Shown here one piece after another: positions 1 to 16,621 of a DNA stretch of 64,000 bases. Source of the DNA: Gonatopus flavifemur (Eukaryota > Arthropoda > Insecta > Hymenoptera > Dryinidae); NCBI GenBank assembly GCA_018340375.1, contig JAFFJZ010000010.1, positions 1,240,001-1,304,000 on the forward strand. The letters run 5' to 3'. Below the pieces are notes generated by a model, which saw only the letters and a list, made by a program, of their open reading frames with translations, was not told the DNA's origin and made no database searches. Made by a program: the position numbers and the translations under genes. Positions within the stretch are counted from its first letter, which is position 1. Every line of letters begins with the position of its first letter.

Positions 1-1400
1 TATCTGCTTCCTCCAATTTTGGATTTCACCAGGGCCAAGTTGATCCTATATCAGAAGTTCAAACAGCTATCTGGATCACTTTCCACCCAATCAAAATGCT
101 TGAAAAGTGATCCGGATCACTTGGATCAGCTACTTTGAAAGGCTCCTGTAACTAGCACTAGCTATAGAACCACATTGGCCCGGTTAGAACCAAGTTCATG
201 GCTGCTACCAGAGATGAACTCATCTCTGGCATGAGTTTCCGGCCTCAATTGTCCTGTATCCGCTAGGGACGCTGGATAGCATGTTGGCGAATTTGAAATG
301 AACGTAAAGAATTATCAATGCGCAGATACTCCATCGACCTCATACGCAATTTCATACGCTTACGTGAGAAGTGTTTATTGGATGTATCAAAAATTCCCTG
401 CCAGAGTAAGCGATGGAGCCTCCCGAAGTAGCTGATCCAAGTGATCCGGGTTACTTGGATCAGCTACTTCGGAAGGCTCCGATGGCACAGCCAGCACCTC
501 CAGGACAAGCTTTGAACAGGCGAAACACGGGATTGTCAGGGAACTGCTCTCATGTGAAATATTTTGTCGCCCATAAGGAGATACTGGTGCCGGGACAATA
601 GCCAAATTTTTCGTGTAAGATTTCTCCAAAATACTTGGATATTTTCAAAATATCGCTCTATACAGCATTTCATATGCATTTACCGTCATCTCGGTTACAT
701 TTGATGAATCAATTTGTTTAGTATGGTTTACTTTCTATATCAATTTTCAGATATTACGATTCAGAATTATAAGACTTCGGGAAAATGAGAATTTGGGGGG
801 ATGGCCTTTCGGAATCTTGAAATTCGGAAGAATGGGATGTCGGGATTTTGTACCCTACCGACGTGGTAAACACCCGTTGGTCCGAAAGCCCGTTAGTTTA
901 AATTCTAAAATCCCGAAATATAACTGGATGTTTCTAGTCATGTGCGAATGAGATGAGATGTTACCAAAACTTTTTCGGAATGGCATCCATTTGGAATGTT
1001 AGCATTCGAATCAACGGTGCTTCGGACTAAGGGGCTTTTGGACCACCGGGTGTTTACCTGGCGTTGTATTCAGAAAGTGGAACATTTTTTGGCGTAAAAT
1101 TACAAGTCAAATTCTACCACTGGTGGCACTGTAAACGTTTAGTCATGTACAAAAATTTCATGAACATATCATATCTTAGTTTATTTTCACTTCATCTTAT
1201 ATCTTACTTCGTGGACTGAACATGATGAAAAAAAAATTCCGATTGCTGACTGTTTCATCACACCACATTTTTTTTCGTATATAATTTTCGTACTCAAAAG
1301 AACAAGTATCGTTAACCCCATGAATCTTGATTTTTTGAACAAAATTAATCATTTCCCAGGCTTGATCAATTTGGAATTGAAATTAAACCGCGCGGAAGTG
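1..1400. repeat. repeat-rich upstream flank with two inverted repeats
   Basis: No gene is visible. At 415-480 a hairpin runs from GGAGCCTCCCGAAGTAGC to GCTACTTCGGAAGGCTCC, with a half copy near 107-152 and another copy at 24507-24553. At 865-1058 GGTAAACACCCG pairs with CGGGTGTTTACC and the arms share TTGGTCCGAAAGCCC-like sequence. Near 640-680 there is a fragment of the ATATCGCTCTRTACAG family found at 17.8 kb. Confidence 0.6.
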
Positions 1401-1441
1401 TGTCTGTTTTTCAGTCAATTATTTCCGTTGGTCTAACGGCG

Positions 1442-1513
1442 ATGGTTGGAATACTATCTCTCAGATTATCCAGTAACATGAAGTTTTTCTTTATATTTTT
1501 GTGTCATAATTGA
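1442..1513 (+). promoter_or_regulatory. possible upstream ORF in the YME1L 5' leader
   Basis: An ATG at 1442 and a second in-frame ATG at 1478 open a 23-codon reading frame that closes with TGA at 1511-1513, about 100 bases before the YME1L start. An Inr-like TCAGTC (1411-1416) lies just upstream, so the leader could begin near 1413. The sequence shows the frame; its transcription and any effect on translation are inference. Confidence 0.25.
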
Positions 1514-1611
1514 GAAGAAGAATATTAAAAAACAACAGTACATACTTTTATTACATTTTCTCTTGATTCGATTCTGCATAATCTTCTTTAGTTTACCAAA
1601 AAACAACTTCA

Positions 1612-5590
<3,979 letters not shown>

Positions 5591-6160
5591 TTCATGGATC
5601 GAAACGACCTCGCAATATCTTTGAAACCCAATCAAACGAATAAGGTAAATTTTCTTCATTTACAACAGAATCGATGAATTACGTATCACACGAATTCCCT
5701 ATTTTCAGGATCAGTACTCGACACGGCAAAAGATCTAACTCGAGGATAAACATTTGATGAGTTTACGTCCGCCATAATATTTTGTAATATAGACATACGA
5801 ATTTACGACCAATAGTTGGAGGTATGATTTTTAAATGTGTAAAAAATACTATGGATCAAAGAACTGTGTAAAACGTAGGAAATTTATATAAAAGATGACT
5901 TGAAAAGAAGAAGTCTGAAATTAGTATAACCCAATCAATTATTGTTTTTTGTTTTGCATTTCATTGAAATTATCTTCAAATTATAATGAGAACGTGGAAT
6001 CCAAATCTTTTTTGAGGGATGAGTTTCTGACGTGTAGCGTAGTAGAAGAGAAGAGTCAATGAGAATTGACCAAATCTGATGATGTAATACCCTACAATAA
6101 TGTACATTTACGACAAAAGAGACTGGAGTGAAATGTTGAATTGTTATAAATAAATTCAAT
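5591..6160 (+). other. YME1L 3' untranslated region with a possible 64-bp intron
   Basis: After the stop codon, AAG|GTAAAT at 5645 pairs with TTTTCAG at 5708, making a 64-bp candidate intron of the same size as several YME1L introns. An AATAAA at 6149-6154 is a possible polyadenylation signal. A spliced 3' UTR is an inference from the splice motifs only. Confidence 0.35.
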
Positions 6161-7865
6161 TGGTTGTATACCATAAAAAAAAGCTGTGAGAATTGTGGAT
6201 ATTTGGAATCAATAATTTTTAATATTCGTTGAACAGTCATTTTTAGGCCATACAATATGTTAACATTTTATTATTCATCATCGTCACATAGGTATAATGA
6301 ATTATACAAAATTATATATAGATATATATATAGGTATAAATATATATATATTTATACTTATATATCTTATATTTTGTATATTTTGCTGCCTAGATTATCA
6401 CCATTGCATATGAATGTCGTATATTAATATTTCGTACCTTATCCTCAACTAAAAATTTATTATAAAAATGTTTTTTTTTTTCTGTCAAAAAAACCTTTTT
6501 ACGTCGTTCCCTACCATTACGTCGTTTGGCCCAAGGATGAATCTTTTATTCGCTATTAATCCCTCACAGACTTTTTTCTTGTCTTATTATTCTTTTTGTC
6601 TGCTCTGTTTGAAAATTTTCAAGCGGACAAAGGGAAATGTATTCGCAAGTGTCGTTTCTAGCACGACGATATTTGACACGATTTAATCGTTCGTGAGTGG
6701 CTAGTGCAGTATTTACAAATGAAAAAAAAGGTGTGAGAAGAAACATTCATACGAATATCACAGTTTAATAACTCATTCGTAGTTATAATAATTAAAATAT
6801 AATGGTTAAGAAAATATTCAAAAATCTTACGAATTTGTCGTTTGTACGACAAACGTTTGAAATTTGAGTTTACAAAGAAATAGCGAAGAAAAAAGATGTC
6901 AATGTTATAGCGAAATGATCAAGAATAATGGCATCTCTGAAAAAATATTAAAAACTTGATGAAAGTGTTCTTTTATTTTCTTTGAACTTAAACTCAACTA
7001 CGCGTCTTAAAATTATAAATATGTTGAAAAATTTCGTTTATCGAATATTCGTTACTTTTTGTCTCTCTATCTCTTTCTCTCTTCTTAGAAGGAATAACAT
7101 TTTCTTTATGTTTGAGTATTTGGTTCATACTTTTTTTTTTCATTCATTTAAACTAATTTAATTTATATGTATAATAATGTATATACGAATTATAAATGCT
7201 TCGTGTTTCGTCACGTGCTGTCAAGAAAAATTCTTTTTTTTGTATAAGTACATTTATTATTATTAATATTATTATAATTTTCTTCAATACAAAGATTTCG
7301 TACGTGTAAAAAGATAAAATTTCTTTTTATTTTAAAATCCCAAAGGAATGAAAAGAAGGCATTTAACAAGTCTTACAAATTTTTTTCCTTTTCCATACAA
7401 TTTTTCTTAAAAAAAAAAAATAATAAAAATAAATAAAATAAAAAAAAGGTCATTAATGAAAGAAGTGGAAAAGAGAAACGTTATTTTATTTACATGTTAA
7501 ATTAATAACTAGTGACACCTGTATGTTGCAATAGAGAGACCGTTTTTTCCATTGCTTCATTGTGGTTCACCTTAACGATAGGTAAAATTTTGTCTTTCTA
7601 TCATTATCATTATCCATAGTTATTATCATTGTCGTCATCGTCATCATTTCGAGGAAAAAAATAAGGGAACAAGAGAATAGATTTCGCAGAATTGAAAACA
7701 ATGTTCTATCAAGCTATCCAGTAGGAAAACTTATGCAATATGTCGTTGTTCATCTCATTTGTTTCAATCATTACAGGGATAGAGATTTCAAAATCATTTT
7801 CTATCGCATTCTTGATCATTTTCATCAACCACATAAACCATGGGTGCTTCCTATATCAAGGGAGT
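6160..7865. other. AT-rich intergenic DNA, no gene seen
   Basis: This stretch holds long A and T runs, short AT microsatellites and no reading frame with protein-like composition or splice structure. I see no RNA gene in it. Confidence 0.6.
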
Positions 7866-7958
7866 AGAGTGGAGTGGGTTATCTTTTAACCAATGAAAAA
7901 TTAGGAATTCTTTTTTCAATTTTTCAATTGGTTGAAAAAAGATAACCCACTCCACTCT
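7866..7958. repeat. short hairpin element
   Basis: AGAGTGGAGTGGGTTATCTT at the left end is repeated in inverted form at the right, and the match extends through the TTTT/AAAA and ACCAAT/ATTGGT bases. Arms are about 29-32 bp around a 32-bp loop. Confidence 0.75.
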
Positions 7959-8051
7959 ATATCCGTCAATGCCGGAAGCACTCCATGTATCTTATGCCGA
8001 TACCTTTGAAAAATCTGTCCGATTGGCACAAATCATTCTGTACAAATGGTT

Positions 8052-8254
8052 GACCTGTTGTATCCCGAAGTTGTGTTATTCCGAAAAACGATTACTCCGG
8101 AATTTCGTACTCCGACGAGTTATATTGTATTGCTCATTTCTTATGGATTCAAAAAGACGAATCAATCACGATTTGCCGGCACAACGAACTTTCGGAATAT
8201 AACTCGTCGAGATGCGAAATTTCGGAATAACTGAACTTCTGTGTAAAACAGGTC
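8052..8254. mobile_element. TIR element
   Basis: GACCTGTT at the left mirrors AACAGGTC at the right. Further in, GTTATTCCGAAA mirrors TTTCGGAATAAC, and CGACGAGTTATAT also occurs in inverted form. It is non-coding and about 200 bp long. Confidence 0.65.
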
Positions 8255-9143
8255 TACCGAAAAGCTAGTATTCTTCAAAGTTTTAGTTTTGGCAAGACTG
8301 ACATTTTTCAAACTCTAGCTAGTTCCCAAATTTTTTTCAATTCAAACTCCGAATGTGTATTCTGTTCGAACAATTTTCAATAGATTATTATCAGCTTTGT
8401 GTATGCAAAGGAGGAATCGTATAATTGTAAATTGGTCAATCGTGGCAAGAATCAACGTTTCATTTATATATGTACACATATGTATGAAGAAATTCAATTC
8501 AACTTTATGGTACTATCCATAACTCTGAAGCACCAATCAATGCTTCGCTTGCATCTCTATAAATTTTGTTTCAACATTGAATAACATTTGACAGCGATAC
8601 GAGTCATCTGTTTGAATACTTATATATAATGATATATTAACCAACAAACAATTATAATTATAAACATTATCTTTGCTGTATTTCTTTTGAATTAAAAAAG
8701 AAAACAGAGTGAAACTGTGATTGACCTCAAGATATTGATAATTCGATAAGCGGCTACAATTTGTTTATTTCTTTTTTTTTTTTCAACGACTAAGTATGGT
8801 GATTTTTTCTTATTTCTATATTGGCCTAGTAACGGAAACAGTTTTCTTTTAAATATTCATTACTATTATTTGTTTGTGTTCTAATGTAACTATGATGCAC
8901 ATGTCACTGTTTTATGAATTATTCTATTTCATGCAACACTATACTGATGAATATGGAATTGCTAATTTGTTTTGTTTCTTTCTCATTAAACATTCACTTG
9001 TGGATTACTCATATGTGATTATTCTTATTACTTTTAAGAAGACGAATCGATGAATTTATATATAAATCATGAAAAGTGTACGTATAATCGTTAGTTAATT
9101 TCTCAAGATTCTTTCAAAGGACATCTCTCTCATCATTAAGATA

Positions 9144-9416
9144 AGGCTGTGTCTAGAGACACGCTAGCCTGTCTCCAATTTAAAAATTTGAATTCTCGTG
9201 GATATAGTATATGCTTAAGGGAATTTCTACAGACACGCGAAATTTCCCGTGTATTCAGTTGAAACTTCGAGCCAAGTGAAAATTTTCGCGTATCTCGGTC
9301 TCGAAAAATTCGAGACACGGGATATTTCGCCTGTTTGTAGAGAAACTCTCGAGGATTCACTATATTCACGAGAATTCAAAAGTTAGAGACAGGTTAGCGT
9401 GTCTCTAGACAGAGCC
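9144..9416. mobile_element. hAT-like MITE with 8-bp target duplication
   Basis: Long imperfect inverted termini start AGGCTGTGTCTAGAGACACG and end in the matching inverted sequence. Flanks are TTAAGATA at 9136-9143 and TTAAGATA at 9417-9424, an exact 8-bp direct repeat. No coding capacity is visible. An 8-bp duplication fits hAT-type or similar transposases, but the class is inferred. Confidence 0.8.
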
Positions 9417-9847
9417 TTAAGATAACATACGATACGAATGTCAGTTTCAGGTGAATCTTTTGTTATCAGTTTTATCCTTTAAAAAGGTTTCAAGATAAAG
9501 TTCTCGCTTTTATAATTTATCAAATTCAATTAAAATACAATAAAACTGGGTTTTATACTTTGAGATGTGTTTATCGTATCAATCGTCAATTATTATTGGA
9601 TTGTATCATGTGCATACCATATATTTCTCATCACACAAATGTTGCACTTATTATTCACCGATTCGTTGGCTATTAATAATGAATTTAATATTATCGAAGG
9701 GGGGAACGAATCTTTATATAATCGTATAAAATCTCTTAAACAATCAAACAAACACTCATTCAATTGTTTACCTCTATTGCATATAACTCGTCGATAATAT
9801 GTGATACTGTGATTTGAAAAAACACAATTCATACGCATATGTATATT

Positions 9848-10376
9848 CAGTGTCGGACTGGCTTGCACCAAGGCTTCCGGCTGGGAAATACGTTGGAGCC
9901 CCCTATAAGTACTGAAAACAAAGTTTCTTCTCACCAAATAAATAGGTTATTTGTCCTCTCTCCAGAGCATGCTCCTTGGGATTAATAAAATATTCAATCA
10001 AATCAAATAATGGAATGCTTGCCACAAGTAATCAATTTTGCCATCCAATTGAATAATTAATTCCTACAAATAAATATTTTATGAAAAGAGGAGAAATAAA
10101 AATTCCCTAGGAAAATCAAAATTTTATCATCATTCATAAACGAAAAAAAGAAAACTGAGTACTGACTGGTCCCCTCAATACTCAAGGGCATTGATAACAG
10201 AATGGAGGGCGAGGACCGTCGAGGCTACCCTCCGTTCGTTACACAAACGAGCAAAGGACCGCAGAGGAAATGTAACGGAGAGAGGGGTAGCCTCGACGGT
10301 CCTCGCCCTCCATTCTGGCAGCCCTGCCGAAGGGCCCCCGGCGATCGCCGAGGAGCCAGGCGGGCCAGTCCGACAC

Positions 10377-10378
<2 letters not shown>
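9848..10378. mobile_element. hAT-like non-autonomous element with perfect 15-bp TIR and 8-bp target duplication
   Basis: The termini are CAGTGTCGGACTGGC (9848-9862) and its exact inverse (10364-10378). The flanking repeats are ATGTATAT at 9839-9846 and ATGTATAT at 10379-10386. The right half is GC-rich and contains a perfect 32-bp-arm hairpin (10199-10230 with 10285-10316). There is no transposase. The right end abuts a long TA run, so the insertion was into or beside AT-repeat DNA. Confidence 0.85.

Positions 10379-10381
<3 letters not shown>

Positions 10382-10418
<37 letters not shown>
10382..10418. repeat. (TA)n microsatellite
   Basis: About 18 uninterrupted TA units directly after the hAT-like element. 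Smaller AT runs lie at about 1685-1708, 32064-32088 and 36042-36066. Confidence 0.95.
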
Positions 10419-10419
<1 letters not shown>

Positions 10420-10420
<1 letters not shown>

Positions 10421-11221
10421 ACTGTCCATATTATTACACATACAAGTATATATGTATCCTTATCGTAAATCTCATTTTTGACTCTCTCGCAATATAAATT
10501 CAGTGCTATTAGATATCTAGATACAAGCATCCATTTGGATGTTACATATATTCAGGTAAAAATTGAAAAATATGAAGGGCAGTAGTGCAGTCTTTTTCTT
10601 TCATTTATGAGAAATATCGTTTCGCGTTACATCAACTGCAGAAGCTGGAATTTTTTGTGTGTTTTTTATCCAACGCAATATAAAAAAAGAAAAATGAAAT
10701 GGACAAATAATTCGATGTTTGTATCTAGGTAAATAAATTTAAAAATTAAATTATTCTGTGCGTCATAGGAGTTTGAACAAAAAATTTTACTATACAAAGA
10801 TAATCTTGAAAAGAATGTTGATGCTTTGAGTTTTTGAAATTTTATCGATGAATCATTCGAGGGGGAAACAATTTGAAACTCTTTTTTCACTGACTTTTTC
10901 ATTCCCATTTACAATTTAGCACTTAATTTTGGATTTGAACGTAGAGAATGCCTATGAACCTAGTCCACATTTTGCTTAGATTTACACGTTATTCTACGGA
11001 AAGTTTTTCTTCGTCAAAAGCAAAATCAAATTGATTTTTATAGAACAAATCATGGTAGTAAGATGAATTTGCTTCCGAAAGAGATACAAAAATTACTATA
11101 TTTTCGAAGAATATAAAAAGCGTCTTGAATATTTTATTGAATGTTGCCATTCCTATACTAGTACTTTCTTAAAACGTGGTAATTTTTCATAATTGTTTTG
11201 TTATCATGTTGATAAAAACAA
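10420..11221. other. intergenic, nothing recognised
   Basis: AT-rich DNA without a credible reading frame, RNA gene or clear inverted repeat. Confidence 0.5.
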
Positions 11222-11373
11222 GGGCGTACCTAGGATTTAAAATAGGGGAGCGCAGATCATGCTAGTTGACATGAAAGGGGAGAGGAGGGAGATTGAAATA
11301 ACATGTAAAATTCAAATCCGGGGGGGAGAAGACAACTGTCGTGGTCAACGTCAACCTCTCGTTAGGTACGCCC
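11222..11373. mobile_element. short TIR element
   Basis: GGGCGTACCTAGGA at the left mirrors GTTAGGTACGCCC at the right. The interior has G-rich strings and no coding frame. No clear target duplication was found. Confidence 0.6.
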
Positions 11374-11962
11374 ATAGAAAATCTCTAAGGCTCAGTATTC
11401 GTATTTGACACGCAGTTGCAGGTACTCGTACTCTATCTCTGCCTAATGAAAACTCTTTAATTCTATTGAAAAGAAAAAAAAATAAATAAATAGGTAACAG
11501 GTGAAAGGGTGTGCTCTTGTCAGCTTCCCTGCTGTTTTCTATCATCCTTGTCATAGAAGCAATTGAAATTTAATGGGAAAATAAGTGGAAGATCATTGAG
11601 TTCCATTTGGTTGAAATGGTCATATTGAGTGAAAGTATTTCATGTTACTTCATTCCATGAACATGGAAAACAAAATTCCAATAATATTCACAAACAGTAT
11701 CATTTTTGCAGTTCAATCCTGCGATAAGAACCCATTATTTGATACGCCAAGAGTGAAACTCACACAGAAACAATGCTCGCATGGTAAAGGATTTATTGTC
11801 TACAGTGACTTAAAATTTGATCATGATAACCAGGAAAACAGAACAAAATCACATAAATCTGGTTGCGACAACTATATGACATGGTCAAAGTCAAAAACAT
11901 GGTTATGGGAACCAAATTTTTGTCTCAGTGATTCCTACATGGAAAATAATAATTCGATGACA

Positions 11963-12140
11963 GATATTCCAAAATTGTAATAAGTACCATTCGGAATCGG
12001 AGTGAGTGCGGTAAACTGTTTACGTTATCATGGAAACGATAGGTTAACACCGTAATGATCACCAAATTGCGAGTTGTCACTCAATTCCTATTCTAAAGTC
12101 GTGACGGGAACTAGAGCGAATGGTAATTACAAAAATATCT
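11963..12140. repeat. copy 1 of an X-box-carrying dispersed repeat
   Basis: This stretch is similar over about 150-180 bases to 50680-50855. Shared blocks include AAAATTGTAATAAGT, CATGGAAACGATAGGTTAAC, GTAATGATCA and AACTAG-GCGAATGG. It contains GTTATCATGGAAAC (12024-12037), one base away from an RFX X-box palindrome. The terminal inverted repeats seen in the second copy are not clear here. Confidence 0.7.
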
Positions 12141-13216
12141 TAGAATTTGAATACAAAACAATGTCTTCAACCCTGGAATTCATATAGTATTTTTGAAATA
12201 TTTCAACAGATGCTACTTGAGTGAATACATCTAGTTTCGCTAGTTCAAAATGAATTTCAGTTTATCGTCTTTGAATTCAATTTGATTAAAACTTGACAGA
12301 AACATAATTTCTGACAGATAATGGGGGTCCCATGTGATTCAACCGAATTTTTAATCATGAACGAATGTAACGAAAATAAAACCATCTCTAAAACCTTCAA
12401 CTGAAGTACTTCATCCCTCATTTGTTCAAATTCATTGAACTCTATAGACTGTCTGATGAACATCAGATATTTTTGATAAAACAATTCGATTGTTTTTAAA
12501 AGAAGTTACTTCTATTGTGAAATCAAACGAATTATTTCAAGGTAGCGGAAATTTTTAATAGTCACTTCTTTTATGAGTCGTTCATCTACTGGGTAGTTCA
12601 CCCTCTTTGGAAATCAATTTGAAATGAACATTGAATAAATTCAAAGTACAAAGCTCCTAAAAACTCACTTATGAAGAACTGATTCACGAGCGTGATTCAA
12701 CGAGATTCAAAAACATTTCGCTTTAAATCTCCTCAACAGTGATTTTTATTTTAGAAATTGAACGATGAAATAATGAATGAGATTCAATTATCATTCACAT
12801 TTTCCCATTGAATTTCAACCACGTTTGACACTGAACAAGTTAATGGAAAATAATTTTTAAAAAAATCAATGAAGTCGCACTTTCCTTTTCATCAACTGTT
12901 TTTTTGTTTTCAATGAAATTTGAGGATCATGGAGTATCGGAAAAGGGATGAAATTTCGCTACGTAGTTTTTAAACAACCAAGCAATGTACTTTATCATTG
13001 CAGATTTGAAATTTGCGTTTGTTGCTTAGTTATTCAGAAAGTACGTAGCAACATTTCGTCCATTTCTTCAAGAACTCCATGGCCCTTGAGGCCACTCAAG
13101 CGTCAGAAGAAGCGGGTAAAATTTTGGGCCAATTCATTTTTATAAATCACTTGAGAAGTTTGAATTTAAAATACAGAATATACCTGACATTGGATTCTAG
13201 ATAATACAGTTGGGTT
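12141..13216. other. intergenic, nothing recognised
   Basis: AT-rich sequence with only short, compositionally poor reading frames. Confidence 0.5.
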
Positions 13217-13353
13217 CCCTTAAAGGCAGAGTGACCAACTATGCATAATTTATGCACTTTTTCCGTTAGATCAACCCATCACAGTGTTTTATAAAAAGAA
13301 TGATCAATGAGAAAAATTGGGAAATTGGAGAATTGGTCACCGTGCTTTAAGGG
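13217..13353. mobile_element. short TIR element
   Basis: CCCTTAAAGGCAGAGTGACC at the left mirrors GGTCACCGTGCTTTAAGGG at the right. It is 137 bp and non-coding. Confidence 0.7.
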
Positions 13354-13443
13354 CTACTAGCGTCGGTAACCCGCATCATTCGTTAGAAAGAGACAGAATC
13401 ATTGGATAGAAGGCGAGGTCCGATACCGACACTAATATCTTCT

Positions 13444-13560
13444 GGTAGAGGGTCTTTTGGCCGGATTGACATGATTTGATAATCGCTAGTCGCTTTTAGA
13501 GAATACTAAGGAATGACTAGCAAATGTCAAGTGATGTCCATTTGGTCAAGATCCCCTACC
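13444..13560. mobile_element. short fold-back element
   Basis: GGTAGAGGGTCTTTTGGCC pairs with GGTCAAGATCCCCTACC, and the arms continue through TTGACATGATTT-like sequence to GCTAGTC/GACTAGC near the centre. A smaller inverted repeat (CTAGCGTCGGTA against TACCGACACTAA) lies just to the left at about 13356-13432. Confidence 0.7.
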
Positions 13561-13745
13561 GTATCCTCTTGAGATTCGTAAATATTGGGAAATGAAATTA
13601 TGAAGAATTTTTGATAGTTGGAGATTATTACTTCTAAAATCCTCTTATAATCGCTATAACATTGGTAAAAAATTGAAACTTACATTGAGAGTCTAATTCT
13701 GGTTGCGGGTTTTATCAATTTGCACTGAAAATTTCTGTTCAACGC

Positions 13746-14816
13746 ATAATTGAGAACACCCATGCAATAACCGCCGAAGCGCTGGAACAGATTCTAGATC
13801 TGATCAGGGAGATCAATAGTACGAGAAAAAAACTGGTCAAATCGGAAAATATAGCCTGTTATAACTTATCAAAACACATGTTTTACTTATGGGAAATTCT
13901 TTTCTACTATCGATAGTTTGTGAGATGAAAATTAAAAAGTGAGAATTTTCATTTCCTCAAAATCAATTCAATTCAAATTATATTTTACGATTACTCAGCA
14001 CGAAGTCTGGGAAATTACTTGAAATTTGGTATACGCCTTTATCATTGATTTAATAATAAAATACTTTCGAGAACACGCGCTTGCAAGGTTTCACGGAAAA
14101 AAGTCCCAATGGAATTTTCGATTTGGAAAAACTCGAAGCCACAAAGTTGTTCGTCAATGTTTGAAAAAGTTTTCTTGAAATTTTCAGATCAATCGAGTGA
14201 AAAATGTGGGAGATATTCAACAATGTTCACGATTACGTGACTTGCTTATTAGAATGGTATTGCCGTGACGGTAAGCGAGTAGCGTTATTTATATTTTTCA
14301 CTCGATTGATCTGAAAATCTCAGGAAAACTTTTTCGAACATTGACGAACACCTCCGAGTTTTTCCAAATCGAAAATGCCATCGAGACTTTTTTCCGTGAA
14401 ACCTTGCAAGCGCATGTTCTCCAAAGTATTTGTTTATTATTAAATATTCATTAGATGATGAAATATTTTGACAACTTCCACTCACTAGTTGTCTTCGGGG
14501 ATCAATGATAAAGTCGTATACCAAATTTCAAGTCATTCCCAAGACTTCTCGCTGAATAATCGCAAAACATATTTTGTATTCAATTGATTTTGAGGAAATG
14601 AAAATTTTGACTTTTTGATTTTTATCTCACAAACTATAGACAGTAGAAAAAAATTTTCCATAAGAAAAACGTGTGTTTTAATGAGTTCTCACAGACTACA
14701 TTCTTTGTTTTTCATTTTGCCTAGTTTTTTTTTCTCGTTCTCTGCTGGTCTTCCTGATCAGATCTCAAATGTATTCGCGCACTTCGGCGGTGTTTACATG
14801 GGCGTCTTCCATTTAT
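13746..14816. repeat. 1.07-kb diverged long inverted repeat
   Basis: The left arm (about 13746-14205) and right arm (about 14290-14816) match in inverted orientation nearly throughout. Paired blocks include CGCCGAAG, GATCTGATCAGG, TAGTTTGTGAGAT, TTTCATTTCCTCAAAATCAA, GAAATTTGGTATACG, CGCTTGCAAGGTTTCACGG and CAGATCAATCGAGTGA. The loop is about 70-90 bp. The right arm carries a roughly 56-bp insert near 14430-14490. Arm divergence of perhaps a fifth suggests an old duplication. No protein is encoded. Confidence 0.85.
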
Positions 14817-16615
14817 GAAAGAAGTTGGAGCAAAATTTGTCTCGTTTCTTCTGGTGCTTGAGTGTCCTTCCACTGCGGTTGTCATTATCGAACGATTTAT
14901 CGACAAAATTCAAGAAAGTATTCTATTTCACTTGACCTTCCGCTTCATACGCACATCAAAAAGGAATGCTGAAGTTTGAATCGTTCATTGAAACGAATTA
15001 ATAATCGAATAACATAATATTCAGCTGTCAAAGATAAAAAAATCTCGCAGCACACTTTACAATAATGTTTTCAATCCCAAGGAGCTAATTCGAGATGATA
15101 AATAACGTCCTTATCAGATTTTGTGAATTTGAATCTTCGTTTCGCTTCTATGAACGATTCAAATTTCAAGAATATAAAAAATGAAATATATATTATCCTG
15201 TATTAGAGCACAATCGAAGCTGATGAGTCATTCTTGTCCTATTTCTTTTCACTTGATACTTGAATGGAGAATCGAATGCAATACTTTTGTTTTTCATCCA
15301 TCAGATCTGTAATTCTTTCTCAATTCGCATGTGAATTCATAAATTCGATAACAGTCCAATGTTTCCACCGTATGCAGAAATGAAATTATCATATTTCATG
15401 AAATTATCAAATCGTCACATTCCTTCCATGGGTTTATAACGATTTGAAAATCTCATGCCATTCCTACTTCATTTCCGCGTACGGTAAAAACGGAGTCATC
15501 GTCCGTTTCGTATGAAAAAGTTTGAAACATAATTTCATCACATTTGAATCTCCTTCCCAAAGACGGTTCCAATTTAAAATGGTATGATTTTTTTTTTTTT
15601 TCTTCTTAAGAATCACATGTTGCTCTTTTTTGTATATTTGGTTTTTTTTAGTTTTGTTTATTCTAAAAGATCTAACAACGCTTAATATAAAAATGTTACT
15701 AAATGTTGTATCAAGTATAATATTAAAAATACATTCTTGTTTTTTTTTTTTTGACAACAATCAAACTACTCTTGTTTTAGGATCTCAAAATTGCAAAAAT
15801 TCCCGAACATCACACACTAAAAGGAATGAATGAAAGTTATAAAAAGTAAAATTAATTTATCTCTCTGTCCGATATGATTTTCCATCGTACAATTGCACAT
15901 TTATTTTGAACAAATACATTTTTTCCCAAAGAATAAAATTTTAATTTCATTTTTCTTAAAAGATCTCTTTTATAGTTCGAACGACGTTAAAAAATTTGAT
16001 ATTCGATCATCGAGGTTAGAGAATAAAATGTGAAATGAGATGAAAATATATCACACAACTTTGTAATCCATTTGTTTGCAAATCGCTGTCGTAAAAAGTT
16101 GTCCTGCCGAATCAATGAACTTCACAAAATAAAAATGTTTCGTCAAAACAATTATACCAATACTGTATTTTGTTATTGAAATACAAAATGATCTCCGATA
16201 AAAAGAGACGTATAAAATAGGAATGACAATTATAAAAATCAATGAATCAAACAAGCCATAATATCGTGTCTTGCCATCTTATGACCGTACATAAAAATAC
16301 AAAATAGGGTAAAAAAAGATTGACTATTGCATTAAAATATATGTGAAATTAATATAATTTAAGAAAAAGAATGCTCATTTCAAAGTATGATTATAAATTT
16401 ACAAAATGACAGGTTAATTTCATTTAGAAGAAGAGAAAAACAAGGAAAGAAATCCAATAAGATGTTTTGTATGCAAAAAATATATTGTGAAAAGATCATT
16501 ATCATTCGCTTTGCGAAAAGAAAATGTTATTTGAGAAATTAATTTGTCATTCATCACCATAAGAATAAAAATTTCTCGCGCGCTCAGATAACATTGATCG
16601 AAATGATAATATTAA
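14817..16615. other. intergenic, nothing recognised
   Basis: AT-rich DNA downstream of the RFX gene. I see no gene. Some of it may belong to the RFX 3' UTR, because an AATAAA on the minus strand lies at 16616-16621. Confidence 0.5.
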
Positions 16616-16621
16616 TTTATT
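16616..16621 (-). promoter_or_regulatory. possible polyadenylation signal of the RFX gene
   Basis: AATAAA on the minus strand, about 134 bases past the RFX stop codon. Such hexamers are common in AT-rich DNA, so this rests mainly on position. Confidence 0.35.

Noticed and set aside
11642..11980. 112-codon plus-strand frame
   Set aside because: It ends in a dispersed repeat, has no recognisable domain, and no splice or promoter signals support it.
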